A stretch of 64,000 nucleotides of DNA, taken from JAVVTQ01 sp036653595 (GTDB lineage: Bacteria; Bacillota; Clostridia; Oscillospirales; Ruminococcaceae). Shown here in pieces: positions 1 to 7,917 of the stretch; the first letter of the stretch is position 1, and every line of letters starts with the position of its first letter. The stretch spans positions 1-64,000 of the forward strand of contig JAVVTQ010000003.1 in the NCBI GenBank assembly GCA_036653595.1, written 5' to 3'. Under the pieces are notes generated by a model, which was not told the DNA's origin, ran no database searches, and saw only the letters and a program-made list of their open reading frames with translations. The position numbers and the translations under genes are program-made.

Positions 1-2
1 AG

Positions 3-128
3 GCGCATTTAGCCGATATGACACAGCTGATTTTGGGAACGGCACTGACTGTTGCAGGAGTTATCATAGCAGAGCTGTCCGGCTCAGGCTCTGCACATGA
101 AAAAGAAACTTCAAGAAATATTCCATGA
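3..128 (+). CDS. C-terminal end of an EamA/DMT-type transporter (partial)
   Basis: Only the last 41 codons are in the window; the gene starts upstream. The reading frame enters at base 3 and ends at a TGA at 126-128. The visible part holds one hydrophobic helix (LILGTALTVAGVIIAEL) followed by a short polar tail. This pattern, a Q-L-I-x-G-x-x-L helix as the last membrane span, is typical of the final helix of EamA (drug/metabolite) transporters. A strong hairpin terminator lies about 80 bases downstream, which supports this as a true gene end. The family call rests on one helix, so another multi-span transporter is possible. Confidence 0.45.
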   Translation, partial: AHLADMTQLILGTALTVAGVIIAELSGSGSAHEKETSRNIP

Positions 129-204
129 ACTGAATTTTTCGAAATATAAATTTGAAATTATGCGCGAAATCATTCGATTTATTGCTTTTGGTATATGAAT
201 ATAT

Positions 205-246
205 TGCCGCACAGAGATGAATTTCCATCTCTGTGCGGCATTTTTT
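205..246 (+). terminator. Rho-independent terminator after the transporter gene
   Basis: A perfect 15-bp inverted repeat (205-219 with 226-240) with a 6-base loop is followed by a run of six T. It closes the transcript of the partial transporter gene. From here to the promoter at 581 I see no gene; two short open frames in this stretch have no ribosome site and no family likeness. A small GC-rich direct repeat of gcgcggct units lies near 474-493. Confidence 0.85.
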
Positions 247-580
247 GCGAAAAGGATATAGTGCTCGGGCAGCTGGGACACACAGTCAGCTATAAAAAAT
301 TACAATATCGACACCAAATTGCAGAGGAGCTGTATTATACTGAAAAGACTCAAATTTGCAGAGCAAAGCTGTGTGAAAATTGAGGGAGCAGGTCGCGCGC
401 AGAGTGAGAAGTCGGCGCAAAAGCATTTCGCTGTCGAATTTTGCGGATTTTATCGAATTTATAATATCGGTTGCGCGGCTGCGCGGCTGCGAAACATGAG
501 ATTATTTTGTCCCATGTGCATAAAATAAAACAAACTGTTAAAAGAAAGGTGGGTAAAACATCGCAAATTCGGAAATAACT

Positions 581-608
581 TGCAAAGAATTGTGAATTAA
601 GCTAAAAT
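581..608 (+). promoter_or_regulatory. Candidate sigma-A promoter of the secreted protein gene
   Basis: TTGCAA (581-586) and TAAAAT (603-608) are spaced by 16 bases, about 70 bases upstream of the start codon at 676. This is the best promoter match between the terminator at 246 and the gene. The call is by pattern only. Confidence 0.4.
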
Positions 609-675
609 TAGACATGGTTTAGTATGCATAGTGCATAAAAGCCTAAGTATTTTATTTGAGAGAGAGATATAAAAA

Positions 676-1593
676 ATGAACAAGAGATTAACTTCTCTTG
701 TCGTCATGTGCGCATTGATATTAGGAGTTGCACCGTCTGTGTTTGCATCGGGTGGAGTTTCAGCAAAGCTTTATGAAATTCAGCAGACGAGCGGTTACAA
801 GGTTGGTACACCCCAGGGAAACTGTTATTTATTTGCAAAAGATATATTTAAAAAGGTGTACGGCACCGATTCGTCCAGTATCAATTATCATGGCGACTAT
901 GAAGAGAATAGCGCAACACAGCTGGTCGGGAGGCTATATACTTCCCAAAAATGCGGCATGTCAAGCTGCGACACGCGCGATAATGTGAGCGAGGCCGCCC
1001 ATGCGCTTACATTTGGCGAAGTGAATGAGGACAACATACTAAAACTGCTTGAACTGTCAAAGCCGGGAGATGTCTTGCAAGGACACAGAGGCTACAGTGT
1101 CCACACGATGATTGTGCTTGACACAATAAAAAGTGAGGGTGCTGTGACAGGAGTCACGGTCTACCACGGCAATTATGGGGGCATCATCTGTGTCACCGAT
1201 TTCACGTTGAGCCAGTTGGCCGATACTTATTCGCACGTTCTTTCCCTTTATAGGGCAAAAAACTATGTGGAGATTGATGACGACACGGACGTCACATTTA
1301 ACACAGGGCGAGGCTCTGTGATTCCGCAGATGAAAAAATATGACGTCGGCACCGAGATAGGAGAGCTGCCCCGTCCGTACTGTGAGGGCTTTGAGTTTAT
1401 CGGATGGACCAGTGCCGAAAAAGACGGCACACCGGTCACAGAGACATCCGTATTCTATATCCCTCATGTTACTTTGTATGCGGAGTGGAAGCCCATAGTG
1501 TACACCCCGATGCAAAAGCACACAGAATCAAAGCAGGTATCCGATGTGCTGTCTGAGATTATCGCAGTCAAACCGCCGGCGCTAAAACCCTAA
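676..1593 (+). CDS. Secreted papain-like cysteine hydrolase-like protein with an InlB-type repeat
   Basis: A 305-residue exported protein. Residues 1-24 form a Sec signal peptide (Lys/Arg start, hydrophobic core, cleavage likely after VFA). The middle looks like the NlpC/P60-CHAP class: a possible nucleophile in QGNCYLFAKDIF (Cys50), a KPGDV turn, a His in YSVHTMIV (His143) and a VYHGNYGG strand. The usual target of such domains is peptidoglycan or cross-linked peptide, but the substrate here is unknown. From about residue 203 comes an InlB B-repeat/Flg_new-type module (VTFNTGRGS ... FEFIGWT ... VTLYAEWKP), often found in surface proteins of Gram-positive bacteria. No LPXTG anchor or membrane tail is visible, so it should be released or loosely wall-bound. 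The gene stands alone between its own promoter and a terminator. The hydrolase fold assignment is inference from motifs. Confidence 0.75.
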   Translation: MNKRLTSLVVMCALILGVAPSVFASGGVSAKLYEIQQTSGYKVGTPQGNCYLFAKDIFKKVYGTDSSSINYHGDYEENSATQLVGRLYTSQKCGMSSCDTRDNVSEAAHALTFGEVNEDNILKLLELSKPGDVLQGHRGYSVHTMIVLDTIKSEGAVTGVTVYHGNYGGIICVTDFTLSQLADTYSHVLSLYRAKNYVEIDDDTDVTFNTGRGSVIPQMKKYDVGTEIGELPRPYCEGFEFIGWTSAEKDGTPVTETSVFYIPHVTLYAEWKPIVYTPMQKHTESKQVSDVLSEIIAVKPPALKP

Positions 1594-1684
1594 GACTCGA
1601 ATTGCGAATCGTGGAAATCTGTCTATGCACAGATGACGCAGTCAAAGCGCTGCCGCAATATTTGATGGCCGCAATAAATTAAGC

Positions 1685-1720
1685 CGCTCTGTTGACCATA
1701 AAAGTCAACAGGGCGTTTTT
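1685..1720 (+). terminator. Terminator of the secreted protein gene
   Basis: A 12-bp stem (1685-1696 with 1704-1715, one G-T pair) with a 7-base loop is followed by TTTTT. Confidence 0.8.
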
Positions 1721-1851
1721 GTTGCTTGAGCGCTTTTAAAAAGCTAAAACAGGTGCATTTGAGAAGAAAAAATCAGAATTAGTCGGGCTTGTGTAATCGA
1801 GGTGTCACCGACTGACGTCTGTTTCACTGTCAAAAAAATTCCGACAGGTCA

Positions 1852-2116
1852 ACGAATCTCCCGAGTTTTGCCGTAGCCTTTATAGTTTTTATTTTGCCAT
1901 ATCGATTTATTGCTTTCGAAAGAAGTAATAACGCAGGGATATGCCGATGCGCAAATCGTGATTTCGCGGCGTATTCTTTACACGAATCCCCCGAGTTTTG
2001 CCGTAGCCTTTATAGTTTTAATTCTATCATTTCGATTTGTTGCTTTCGAAAGAAGTGATAACGCAGGGATATGCCGATGCGCAAATCGTGATTTTGCGGC
2101 GGATTCTTTACACGAA
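1852..2116 (+). repeat. Two tandem copies of a 130-bp unit upstream of the NUDIX gene
   Basis: The unit 1852-1981 is repeated at 1982-2111 with only a few base changes, and the first five bases of a third copy follow. Each copy contains the palindrome CTTTCGAAAG and ends in TTTACA. In the second copy this TTTACA becomes the -35 box of the NUDIX promoter. Short open frames that cross the copies have no ribosome site and are not genes. The copies look like a recent duplication of a promoter-proximal segment. Confidence 0.9.
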
Positions 2117-2135
2117 GAGCTAAATAGATTAAAAT
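2107..2135 (+). promoter_or_regulatory. Promoter of the NUDIX gene
   Basis: TTTACA (2107-2112) and TAAAAT (2130-2135) are separated by exactly 17 bases, and the NUDIX start codon lies 22 bases further on. The -35 box is the end of the second tandem repeat unit. Confidence 0.6.
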
Positions 2136-2157
2136 GTAAAAAAGACTGGAGAAGGCT

Positions 2158-2754
2158 ATGGATATAAGAAAAACCGTCACGCAGCACAGGCCGTTTTGCA
2201 CAGAGGAAGCCAAAGACAAGCAAACGATGCTGTCATATCTCAACAGCTTTGACAATCTGCTGACGAGAGAAAACGAGTTTGCGCACTTTTCGGCTTCGGC
2301 GTGGATTTTAAACAGCACACGCACTGCGGTGCTCATGGTTTACCACAATATCTATAAGTCATGGTCGTGGACAGGCGGACACGCTGACGGCGATGAAAAT
2401 CTTCTTGCGGTGGCTCTTCGCGAGGCGCGCGAGGAGACGGGAATAACGACTGTAAGACCTATAGTGAGCACATCCTTTTCGCTCGAAATACTGGGCGTAA
2501 ATGGGCACTATAAACGCGGGAAGTATATTTCGTCTCATGTGCATCTGAATTTGTCGTACCTGCTTGAAGCGGACGACAGTGAGATGCTGTGTGTCAAAAA
2601 GGACGAGAACAGCGGTGTCAGGTGGGTGGACATAGAAAAAGCCGCGGAGCTGACCGACGAGCCATGCATGAGGGTTATATACAAAAAACTCAACGATAGG
2701 TTTTTGTCGGGCTTCGACAAAGAGTGCAAAAGCGGTCTAGACGTGATACTGTAA
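2158..2754 (+). CDS. NUDIX hydrolase
   Basis: A 198-residue cytosolic protein. Residues of the NUDIX box are complete: GHADGDE, then seven residues, then REAREETGI, which fits G-x5-E-x7-R-E-U-x-E-E-x-G-U. The box binds the metal that helps split a nucleoside diphosphate linked to another group. The region around SWSWTGGHADGDENLL resembles the MutT-like NUDIX proteins that follow a conserved tryptophan. The precise substrate cannot be read from sequence. The start ATG at 2158 has GGAGAAGG seven bases upstream. It has its own promoter inside a repeated segment and is followed by ridA, which has a separate promoter. Confidence 0.92.
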   Translation: MDIRKTVTQHRPFCTEEAKDKQTMLSYLNSFDNLLTRENEFAHFSASAWILNSTRTAVLMVYHNIYKSWSWTGGHADGDENLLAVALREAREETGITTVRPIVSTSFSLEILGVNGHYKRGKYISSHVHLNLSYLLEADDSEMLCVKKDENSGVRWVDIEKAAELTDEPCMRVIYKKLNDRFLSGFDKECKSGLDVIL

Positions 2755-2771
2755 AGATGGCTTTGTACATA

Positions 2772-2800
2772 TTGTTTTTGTCGGTTTATTAAATTAAAAT
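2772..2800 (+). promoter_or_regulatory. Candidate promoter of ridA
   Basis: TTGTTT (2772-2777), a 17-base spacer and TAAAAT (2795-2800) lie 24 bases before the ridA start codon. Confidence 0.5.
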
Positions 2801-2824
2801 ACAGCTTTGAAAGGTGATTGAAAA

Positions 2825-3202
2825 ATGCAGGAAATCAAAACACAGGCGGCGCCTGCCGCGATAGGCCCATATTCACAAGGAGTTGATGCGGGAGCCATGA
2901 TTTTCACGTCGGGACAGATACCGTGCGACCCAAAGACGGGGCTTGTCGCAGGCGGCGGGATTGAGGCGCAGACGAAGCAGTCGCTTGAAAATCTCAAGGC
3001 AGTGCTTGCACAGGCGGGCGCGCGTCTGTCAGATGTGGTAAAGACGACGGTATTCATCAAGGATATGTCTGATTTTGGGAAAATCAACGCAGTTTATGCA
3101 GAATATTTTGATGGCGAGGTGCTGCCTGCACGTTCCTGCGTCGAGGTTGCGAGACTTCCAAAGGATGTCCTCATAGAAATTGAGGCAATAGCGGTTAGAT
3201 AA
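2825..3202 (+). CDS. ridA: RidA family enamine/imine deaminase
   Basis: A 125-residue protein of the usual RidA (YjgF/YER057c/UK114) length. It carries the family signatures IGPYSQGV near the start, SGQIP in the second strand, and ARSCVEVARLPKDVLIEIEAIA at the end, including the conserved Arg that binds the carboxylate of the substrate. RidA hydrolyses reactive 2-aminoacrylate and related enamines released by PLP enzymes, and works as a cytosolic trimer. A ribosome site (AAAGGTG) precedes ATG 2825. It is a single-gene unit closed by a hairpin just after the stop codon. Confidence 0.95.
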   Translation: MQEIKTQAAPAAIGPYSQGVDAGAMIFTSGQIPCDPKTGLVAGGGIEAQTKQSLENLKAVLAQAGARLSDVVKTTVFIKDMSDFGKINAVYAEYFDGEVLPARSCVEVARLPKDVLIEIEAIAVR

Positions 3203-3208
3203 TAAACA

Positions 3209-3272
3209 CCCGCAAACCCCGATACGCGCAAAAAAAGAGTGCGGTGCGAGAGGAGGTTTGCGGGTTATTTTA
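3209..3272 (+). terminator. Terminator of ridA
   Basis: CCCGCAAACC (3209-3218) pairs perfectly with GGTTTGCGGG (3255-3264) and is followed by TTATTTT. The inner 36 bases can form a further weak stem. Confidence 0.65.
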
Positions 3273-3311
3273 ATGAGACTTCAAAAATGGCGAATCATAT
3301 ATAAAACAAAA

Positions 3312-3347
3312 GAAGCCCGTCTCTGCACAAGTGCTTTGACGGGTTTC
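3312..3347 (+). other. Hairpin without T-tail between ridA and the sensor operon
   Basis: GAAGCCCGTC (3312-3321) pairs with GACGGGTTTC (3338-3347) with one G-T pair and a 16-base loop. No T-run follows on this strand, so it may be a second, weak terminator or a processed end rather than an efficient terminator. Confidence 0.45.
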
Positions 3348-3424
3348 ACCACGGAAGCGGTTGACTAAAATACTACATCGGGAAAATCACAAAGTCAAGG
3401 CGAACATAAGATTTTGGGAAAACG

Positions 3425-3472
3425 CTGAAATTTCAGAAATATTTTTGACAATAAGCACAAAATATGTCAAAA
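3425..3472 (+). promoter_or_regulatory. Palindrome and inverted repeat ahead of the two-component operon
   Basis: CTGAAATTTCAG (3425-3436) is a perfect 12-bp palindrome. Just after it TTTTGACA (3443-3450) and TGTCAAAA (3465-3472) form a perfect 8-bp inverted repeat with 14 bases between. Both sit immediately upstream of the promoter at 3487-3515, where an activator or autoregulator would bind. The AraC-type regulator encoded downstream is one candidate. Confidence 0.4.
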
Positions 3473-3486
3473 GTTTACAACAAGTC

Positions 3487-3515
3487 TTGCGTCAAAGTGT
3501 GAATAACTATAAAAT
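3487..3515 (+). promoter_or_regulatory. Candidate promoter of the sensor operon
   Basis: TTGCGT (3487-3492), a 17-base spacer and TAAAAT (3510-3515) lie about 30 bases before the TTG start codon of the response regulator. Confidence 0.5.
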
Positions 3516-3546
3516 GTTACTAAGATGACTTAATGGCGGTGAAGTT

Positions 3547-5154
3547 TTGAGCAAATACAAAATAATGATTGTCGACGATGAGGCCGAGGTTCGCGAGGGA
3601 ATTGCAAAAAAGATAAATTGGGATGCTCTCGGCTTTGAAATCATAGCGACGGCGGAAAATGGACAGGATGCTCTCGAAAAAGTGGAGCTCTACGACATAG
3701 ACGTCATTTTGTCGGATATAAAGATGCCCTTTATGGATGGTTTAACGCTGGGACACCAATTGCAGAGGCAGCATCCCGCCATAAAGCTGATACTGCTGAC
3801 GGGCTTCGACGAGTTTGAATATGCCAAGGAGGCAATAAAGCTCGGAGTGGTCGAGTATATACTGAAGCCGGTGAATGAGCAGGAGCTAAACGAAATTTTG
3901 ACGCGTGTGAAGACCTCGATCGACGACGAAATTGCCAGAATGCGCAATATCGAGGCTTTGCGCGAGAGCTACAAAAAGAGTTTGCCGCTGCAAAAGGAGC
4001 GCTTTCTAAACGATTTGCTGTGGGGCCTTATTCCCGACGCCGAGGCAAGGAGCATATCGGAGAGCTTCGCACTCCCTTTTTCGCGAGAGGGAAAAAAGAA
4101 TGTCACTATATTTGAAATAGACCAAAAAACGTCGGCGCAGTCGCAGATAACAAGAGAGCTTATGCCCGTGTCGGTCAAGCAGATTGTGGATGCTGTGCTG
4201 AGCGGGAAATGCGAGTTTGAGAGCTTTATCAGCTCAAATACTGTTGTGGCGGTGATGCAGCTGGCAGAAGGAAGCACGGCAGCCGACGTTATCGTCAATG
4301 CCAATGAGGCGTGTGTGGAGTGCAGACGGCTTTTGGAGCTTGCGGTGACTGCCGGAATAAGCAGCTGCTGTGAGGAGACGTGGCAACTGCGCCGATGCTT
4401 TGACGAGGCGGGAGAGGCGATTGAGTACAAGGCAATTGTGGGTGTTGGCACAACGATTTACATCCGCGACATGGAGCTTTTTGAGCTTGCTGATGTTCAG
4501 TTTGACGGCGCGAGGGAAAAGAACCTGATCAGCTCTGTCAAGTTTGGAACACGAACACAAATTGAAAGCGCGGTGGACGAGATAATAAGCCAGCTTCAAA
4601 ACCAAAGCGAGGAGGAGTGGCCGTTTCAGTCGTACCTTATAGGCGTGTTCAACTGCATAGCAAATATAATAAGGCGCTTTAATATCGACAATTCAGCGGT
4701 GCTGGGTGAGGAATCAAAGACATATTTCAGGCTTTCCACAGGGTATTCTCTGGCAGAACTGAGGGATTGGCTTGTGAGAACCTGCACGAAAATGAACAGA
4801 TATTTGTCAGAACGACGTCTTTCGACGGAGGAGAGCATAATAGGCGAGGCGAAGGATTATATCACACAGAATTTCACAAACTCGGAGCTTTCCGTGGAGG
4901 CGCTGTGTGAGCGCCTTCACCTTAGCCAGTCTTATTTTTCGACATTGTTTAAGCACACGACGGGGCAGAGCTATGTCAACTTTGTGACCGAGCTTCGGAT
5001 GCAAAAAGCACTTGAGCTTTTGCGCGACACTGAGGAAAAGACATATATAATTGCGCGCAGCGTTGGATACGAGGAGCCAAACTACTTCAGCTATGTGTTT
5101 AAAAAACGCTTTGGAAAGTCGCCGTCACAGTATCGTGCGGGGATAAAAGAGTGA
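3547..5154 (+). CDS. YesN-type response regulator with AraC DNA-binding domain
   Basis: A 535-residue transcription regulator. Residues 1-120 form a CheY-like receiver: acidic pair Asp10-Asp11, phosphorylation site Asp57 in LSDIKMP, Thr85 and Lys107. The middle section (about 120-425) is a long variable linker usual for YesN proteins. The last 100 residues contain two helix-turn-helix units of the AraC class (LSVEALCERLHLSQSYFSTLFKHTTG and YFSYVFKKRFGKSPSQYR). It starts with TTG at 3547; this start gives the expected N-terminus directly before the first beta strand. The next gene, its cognate kinase, overlaps its stop codon. By position it most likely activates the mgl transport genes downstream in response to an outside sugar. 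Confidence 0.93.
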   Translation: MSKYKIMIVDDEAEVREGIAKKINWDALGFEIIATAENGQDALEKVELYDIDVILSDIKMPFMDGLTLGHQLQRQHPAIKLILLTGFDEFEYAKEAIKLGVVEYILKPVNEQELNEILTRVKTSIDDEIARMRNIEALRESYKKSLPLQKERFLNDLLWGLIPDAEARSISESFALPFSREGKKNVTIFEIDQKTSAQSQITRELMPVSVKQIVDAVLSGKCEFESFISSNTVVAVMQLAEGSTAADVIVNANEACVECRRLLELAVTAGISSCCEETWQLRRCFDEAGEAIEYKAIVGVGTTIYIRDMELFELADVQFDGAREKNLISSVKFGTRTQIESAVDEIISQLQNQSEEEWPFQSYLIGVFNCIANIIRRFNIDNSAVLGEESKTYFRLSTGYSLAELRDWLVRTCTKMNRYLSERRLSTEESIIGEAKDYITQNFTNSELSVEALCERLHLSQSYFSTLFKHTTGQSYVNFVTELRMQKALELLRDTEEKTYIIARSVGYEEPNYFSYVFKKRFGKSPSQYRAGIKE

Positions 5155-6953
5155 TGGGCAAGAATTATAAAAAGAATTTATTCAAAAAGCTTTCGGCAAA
5201 AATTCATCTGGGAAGCATTCGCTATTCCGTATTTCTGTCGTTTACCATAAGTGCAGTCATAGCTATAATCATTACGGGTATTGTGTTTTATCTGCGCTTT
5301 TCAAGCCAGCTGGAAACGGCAATACAAGGAGAAAACCAGATACTCATAGATCAGGCAGCCAGCAATGTAAACAACTATCTGAGAAATATGATGCGGCTCT
5401 CGGACTCGCTTTACTACAATGTGATCAAAAATAAAGATCTCGACACGCAGTCAATCGACGAAGAGCTGGGGCTTTTATACACCGCAAACAACAACTATAT
5501 ACAAGATATTGTGCTCTTTGATTCATATGGACGCGTTCTTGCCGCCGCGCCGCCATCAATCTTGAAGGATAATGCGCACATTTCCGATTCGCTGTGGTTT
5601 AAAAAGGCGATAAACAAGCCGGAAAACCTCCATTTTTCCTCACCGAAGGTGCAAAACTTGTTTGTAGACGCAGAGTTTCAGTACAACTGGGTCGTCTCGC
5701 TGAGCTGTGCTGTTGAGATAACGCGAGGCAAAGACACGCAGCAGGGTGTGCTGCTCATTGATTTAAAATACAGCGGTTTGGCCGAGGCGTTTCGAAGCCC
5801 TAAGCTTGCAAACGACGGGTACGTATATCTCGTTGACGCTGCCGGCAACATAATATCGCACCGCAAGCAGCAGCTCATCGCTTCCGGAATTGTGGAGGAG
5901 AACAACAAGGAAGCCGCCACGCGAAAGGATGGCAGGTATCTAGAGGAATTTGCGGGCGACAAAAGAGCTGTGTTTGTAAAGAGCGCAGGCTATACGGGGT
6001 GGAAGATTGTCGGCGTTATACCGCAAAAGGGACTGACCTTTGAGAGCAGGGAGAACATACTGTTTATAATGCTCATTTTCCTGCTTCTTTTTGAATTCTT
6101 GATATTCATAAACTCACTGATTTCAAAGAAGCTGACGGACCCAATACAGAAGCTCGACCGCTCTGTGCAGAGGATGGAGCTGGGATACAAGGACACAGAG
6201 ATTTATACGGAGGGCTCATACGAAATAAAGCACCTGGGGCGCTCGATTGAGAGCATGGTGGAGCAGATGCGAAAGCTCACGGATCAGATGGTGCGCGAGC
6301 ACGAGATGAAACAAAAAAGCGAGCTGAATGCGCTGCAAGCACAGATAAATCCCCACTTTTTATACAACACACTGGATATAATTGTCTGGATGGTGGAAAA
6401 CGAGCGGCCGGACAACGCCGTGAAGCTTGTGACCGCACTTGCGCGGTTTTTTAGAATAAGCCTCAGCAAGGGCAAAAACATAATACCGGTTTCGGATGAG
6501 ATAGAGCACGTGCGCAGCTACCTAACCATTCAGGAAATGCGGTATAAGGACAAATTCAGATACACAATTGATGTCGATGAGCAGGCAAGGAACCTCTCAA
6601 TTATAAAGCTCGTCTTGCAGCCGATAGTGGAAAATGCCATCTACCACAGCATGGACTTCATGGACGGGGACGGTCTTATATCGATAACGGCGCGCTTAAA
6701 CGGAGAGGACTTGGTGCTGTCCGTCAGCGATAACGGAATAGGCATACCGGAGGATATCGTGCGCAGAATCTTGACAGAGCAGGTGTCTACGGGAAACAGT
6801 GGCTCGGGAATCGGCCTCAAGAATGTAAATGAACGAATAAAACTGTACTTTGGGGACAGCTACGGAATTTCGATCGAGAGCGAGCCCGACAACGGAACAT
6901 GCATCACCATCAGGCTGCCACAGGTGCCGTATGGCGAGATGGAGGAGAAATAG
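5154..6953 (+). CDS. YesM-type sensor histidine kinase
   Basis: About 599 residues, membrane bound. A first membrane span lies at about residues 24-47 and a second at about 300-320. Between them is an extracellular sensing region of roughly 250 residues (Cache-like, by length and place). A HAMP linker (SKKLTDPIQKLDRSVQRM) follows. The His_kinase domain contains the phosphorylated His in QINPHFLYNTLD (near His401), and the ATPase domain has VENAIYHS, SDNGIGIP and GSGIGLKNV. ATG 5154 overlaps the regulator stop (TGATG); a GTG one codon earlier is an alternative start. The partner is the response regulator directly upstream. The two anchored sugar-binding proteins that follow may pass the sugar signal to it. 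Confidence 0.93.
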   Translation: MGKNYKKNLFKKLSAKIHLGSIRYSVFLSFTISAVIAIIITGIVFYLRFSSQLETAIQGENQILIDQAASNVNNYLRNMMRLSDSLYYNVIKNKDLDTQSIDEELGLLYTANNNYIQDIVLFDSYGRVLAAAPPSILKDNAHISDSLWFKKAINKPENLHFSSPKVQNLFVDAEFQYNWVVSLSCAVEITRGKDTQQGVLLIDLKYSGLAEAFRSPKLANDGYVYLVDAAGNIISHRKQQLIASGIVEENNKEAATRKDGRYLEEFAGDKRAVFVKSAGYTGWKIVGVIPQKGLTFESRENILFIMLIFLLLFEFLIFINSLISKKLTDPIQKLDRSVQRMELGYKDTEIYTEGSYEIKHLGRSIESMVEQMRKLTDQMVREHEMKQKSELNALQAQINPHFLYNTLDIIVWMVENERPDNAVKLVTALARFFRISLSKGKNIIPVSDEIEHVRSYLTIQEMRYKDKFRYTIDVDEQARNLSIIKLVLQPIVENAIYHSMDFMDGDGLISITARLNGEDLVLSVSDNGIGIPEDIVRRILTEQVSTGNSGSGIGLKNVNERIKLYFGDSYGISIESEPDNGTCITIRLPQVPYGEMEEK

Positions 6954-7895
6954 ATGTTTGGGAAAAGGGAGCGCACAACTCTAGCGGCAATAGCTGTCAT
7001 AATTGTCGTGATTGCACTTTTTATGATATCGGGAACACTCAGCGCAAATAAAGCTACGCGCATCTTCAGAATAGCCGTTGTGATAGACGAAACAAACGAC
7101 GAGTACTGGAAAATATTCCGCAAGGGGCTTGAGCAGGCGGCACTCGACTGCAACGTCGATATGCACTTTCTCTCGCTTCCACAGGGGGGCGAGGCGCTTG
7201 CACAGCAGATGGAGCTGATAACCCGCGAGACAAAAAGCGGCGCCGACGCCGTGATTTTAAGCGCAGTTAATCAGGAAAAAATGGCGGTGTGGTTAAAAGA
7301 AAATCCACTTCCATGCCCGATTGTCGCAGTGGGAACAAGAATTGAAAATGTCCGCAAAAGCCTTTTTGTGGGTGCCGATGGTGAACAGGTGGGTGCAGAG
7401 CTGGCCAAATCAGTCGTCGCGGAGTCCGGCTATTCTTCTGTGATTATTTTTTTGGAAAATGAAAACGCATCCGCGAAAGCGCGCTATAATGGACTGACAA
7501 AGGCGCTTGACAAAGATTCTGTCAGATATTCTACGGTGACGGGCATCGTCGACATGCGCTCGTTTTTGACAAAGACAAACCAAAGCGGCAAGACGGCTGT
7601 GATTTGCGTCGACGAAGAGACGCTCGAAAAAATATGCGCTATGGCAGATACGCGCCCAAACTGCGATATTTACGGCACCGGCTATACAAATAAAATACTA
7701 TATTACCTTGAAATGGGGAAAATCAAAAAAATCGCTCTTCAAAGCGAGTATGACGCCGGGTATATGAGCATTGTCAGCGCCGTAAACGCAGCAAAAAGCG
7801 GCCAATACAAGGACTTTATGCTAAAGACGTATATAGCCGATGCAAGCAACATGTTTGACGCGTCGCATGAGTCGGTGCTCGTGCCCATTTCATAA
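6954..7895 (+). CDS. Membrane-anchored periplasmic-binding-protein-like sensor, divergent
   Basis: A 313-residue protein. Residues about 10-28 are a single hydrophobic span (LAAIAVIIVVIALFMISG) with no lipobox Cys and no clear cleavage site, so it should stay anchored with the rest outside the membrane. The outer part has the two-lobed fold pattern of the LacI/RbsB binding proteins (FRIAVVIDETNDEYWKIFRKGLEQAA, DAVILSAVN, SSVIIFLENENASAKARYNGL). It lacks the calcium loop seen in the two following paralogues. The ATG has GGAGGAG upstream and follows the kinase stop directly. It may be a co-sensor for the kinase; a role as a transport subunit is less likely because it sits before the ABC genes and is anchored. 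Confidence 0.8.
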   Translation: MFGKRERTTLAAIAVIIVVIALFMISGTLSANKATRIFRIAVVIDETNDEYWKIFRKGLEQAALDCNVDMHFLSLPQGGEALAQQMELITRETKSGADAVILSAVNQEKMAVWLKENPLPCPIVAVGTRIENVRKSLFVGADGEQVGAELAKSVVAESGYSSVIIFLENENASAKARYNGLTKALDKDSVRYSTVTGIVDMRSFLTKTNQSGKTAVICVDEETLEKICAMADTRPNCDIYGTGYTNKILYYLEMGKIKKIALQSEYDAGYMSIVSAVNAAKSGQYKDFMLKTYIADASNMFDASHESVLVPIS

Positions 7896-7917
7896 AAAAA
7901 ACGGAGTGAGGGTTGAC

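Noticed and set aside
195..528. Two short frames after the first terminator
   Set aside because: No ribosome site, and the first crosses the terminator hairpin.
1910..2336. Short frames over the 130-bp repeats
   Set aside because: They repeat the same peptide because the DNA is duplicated, and have no ribosome site.
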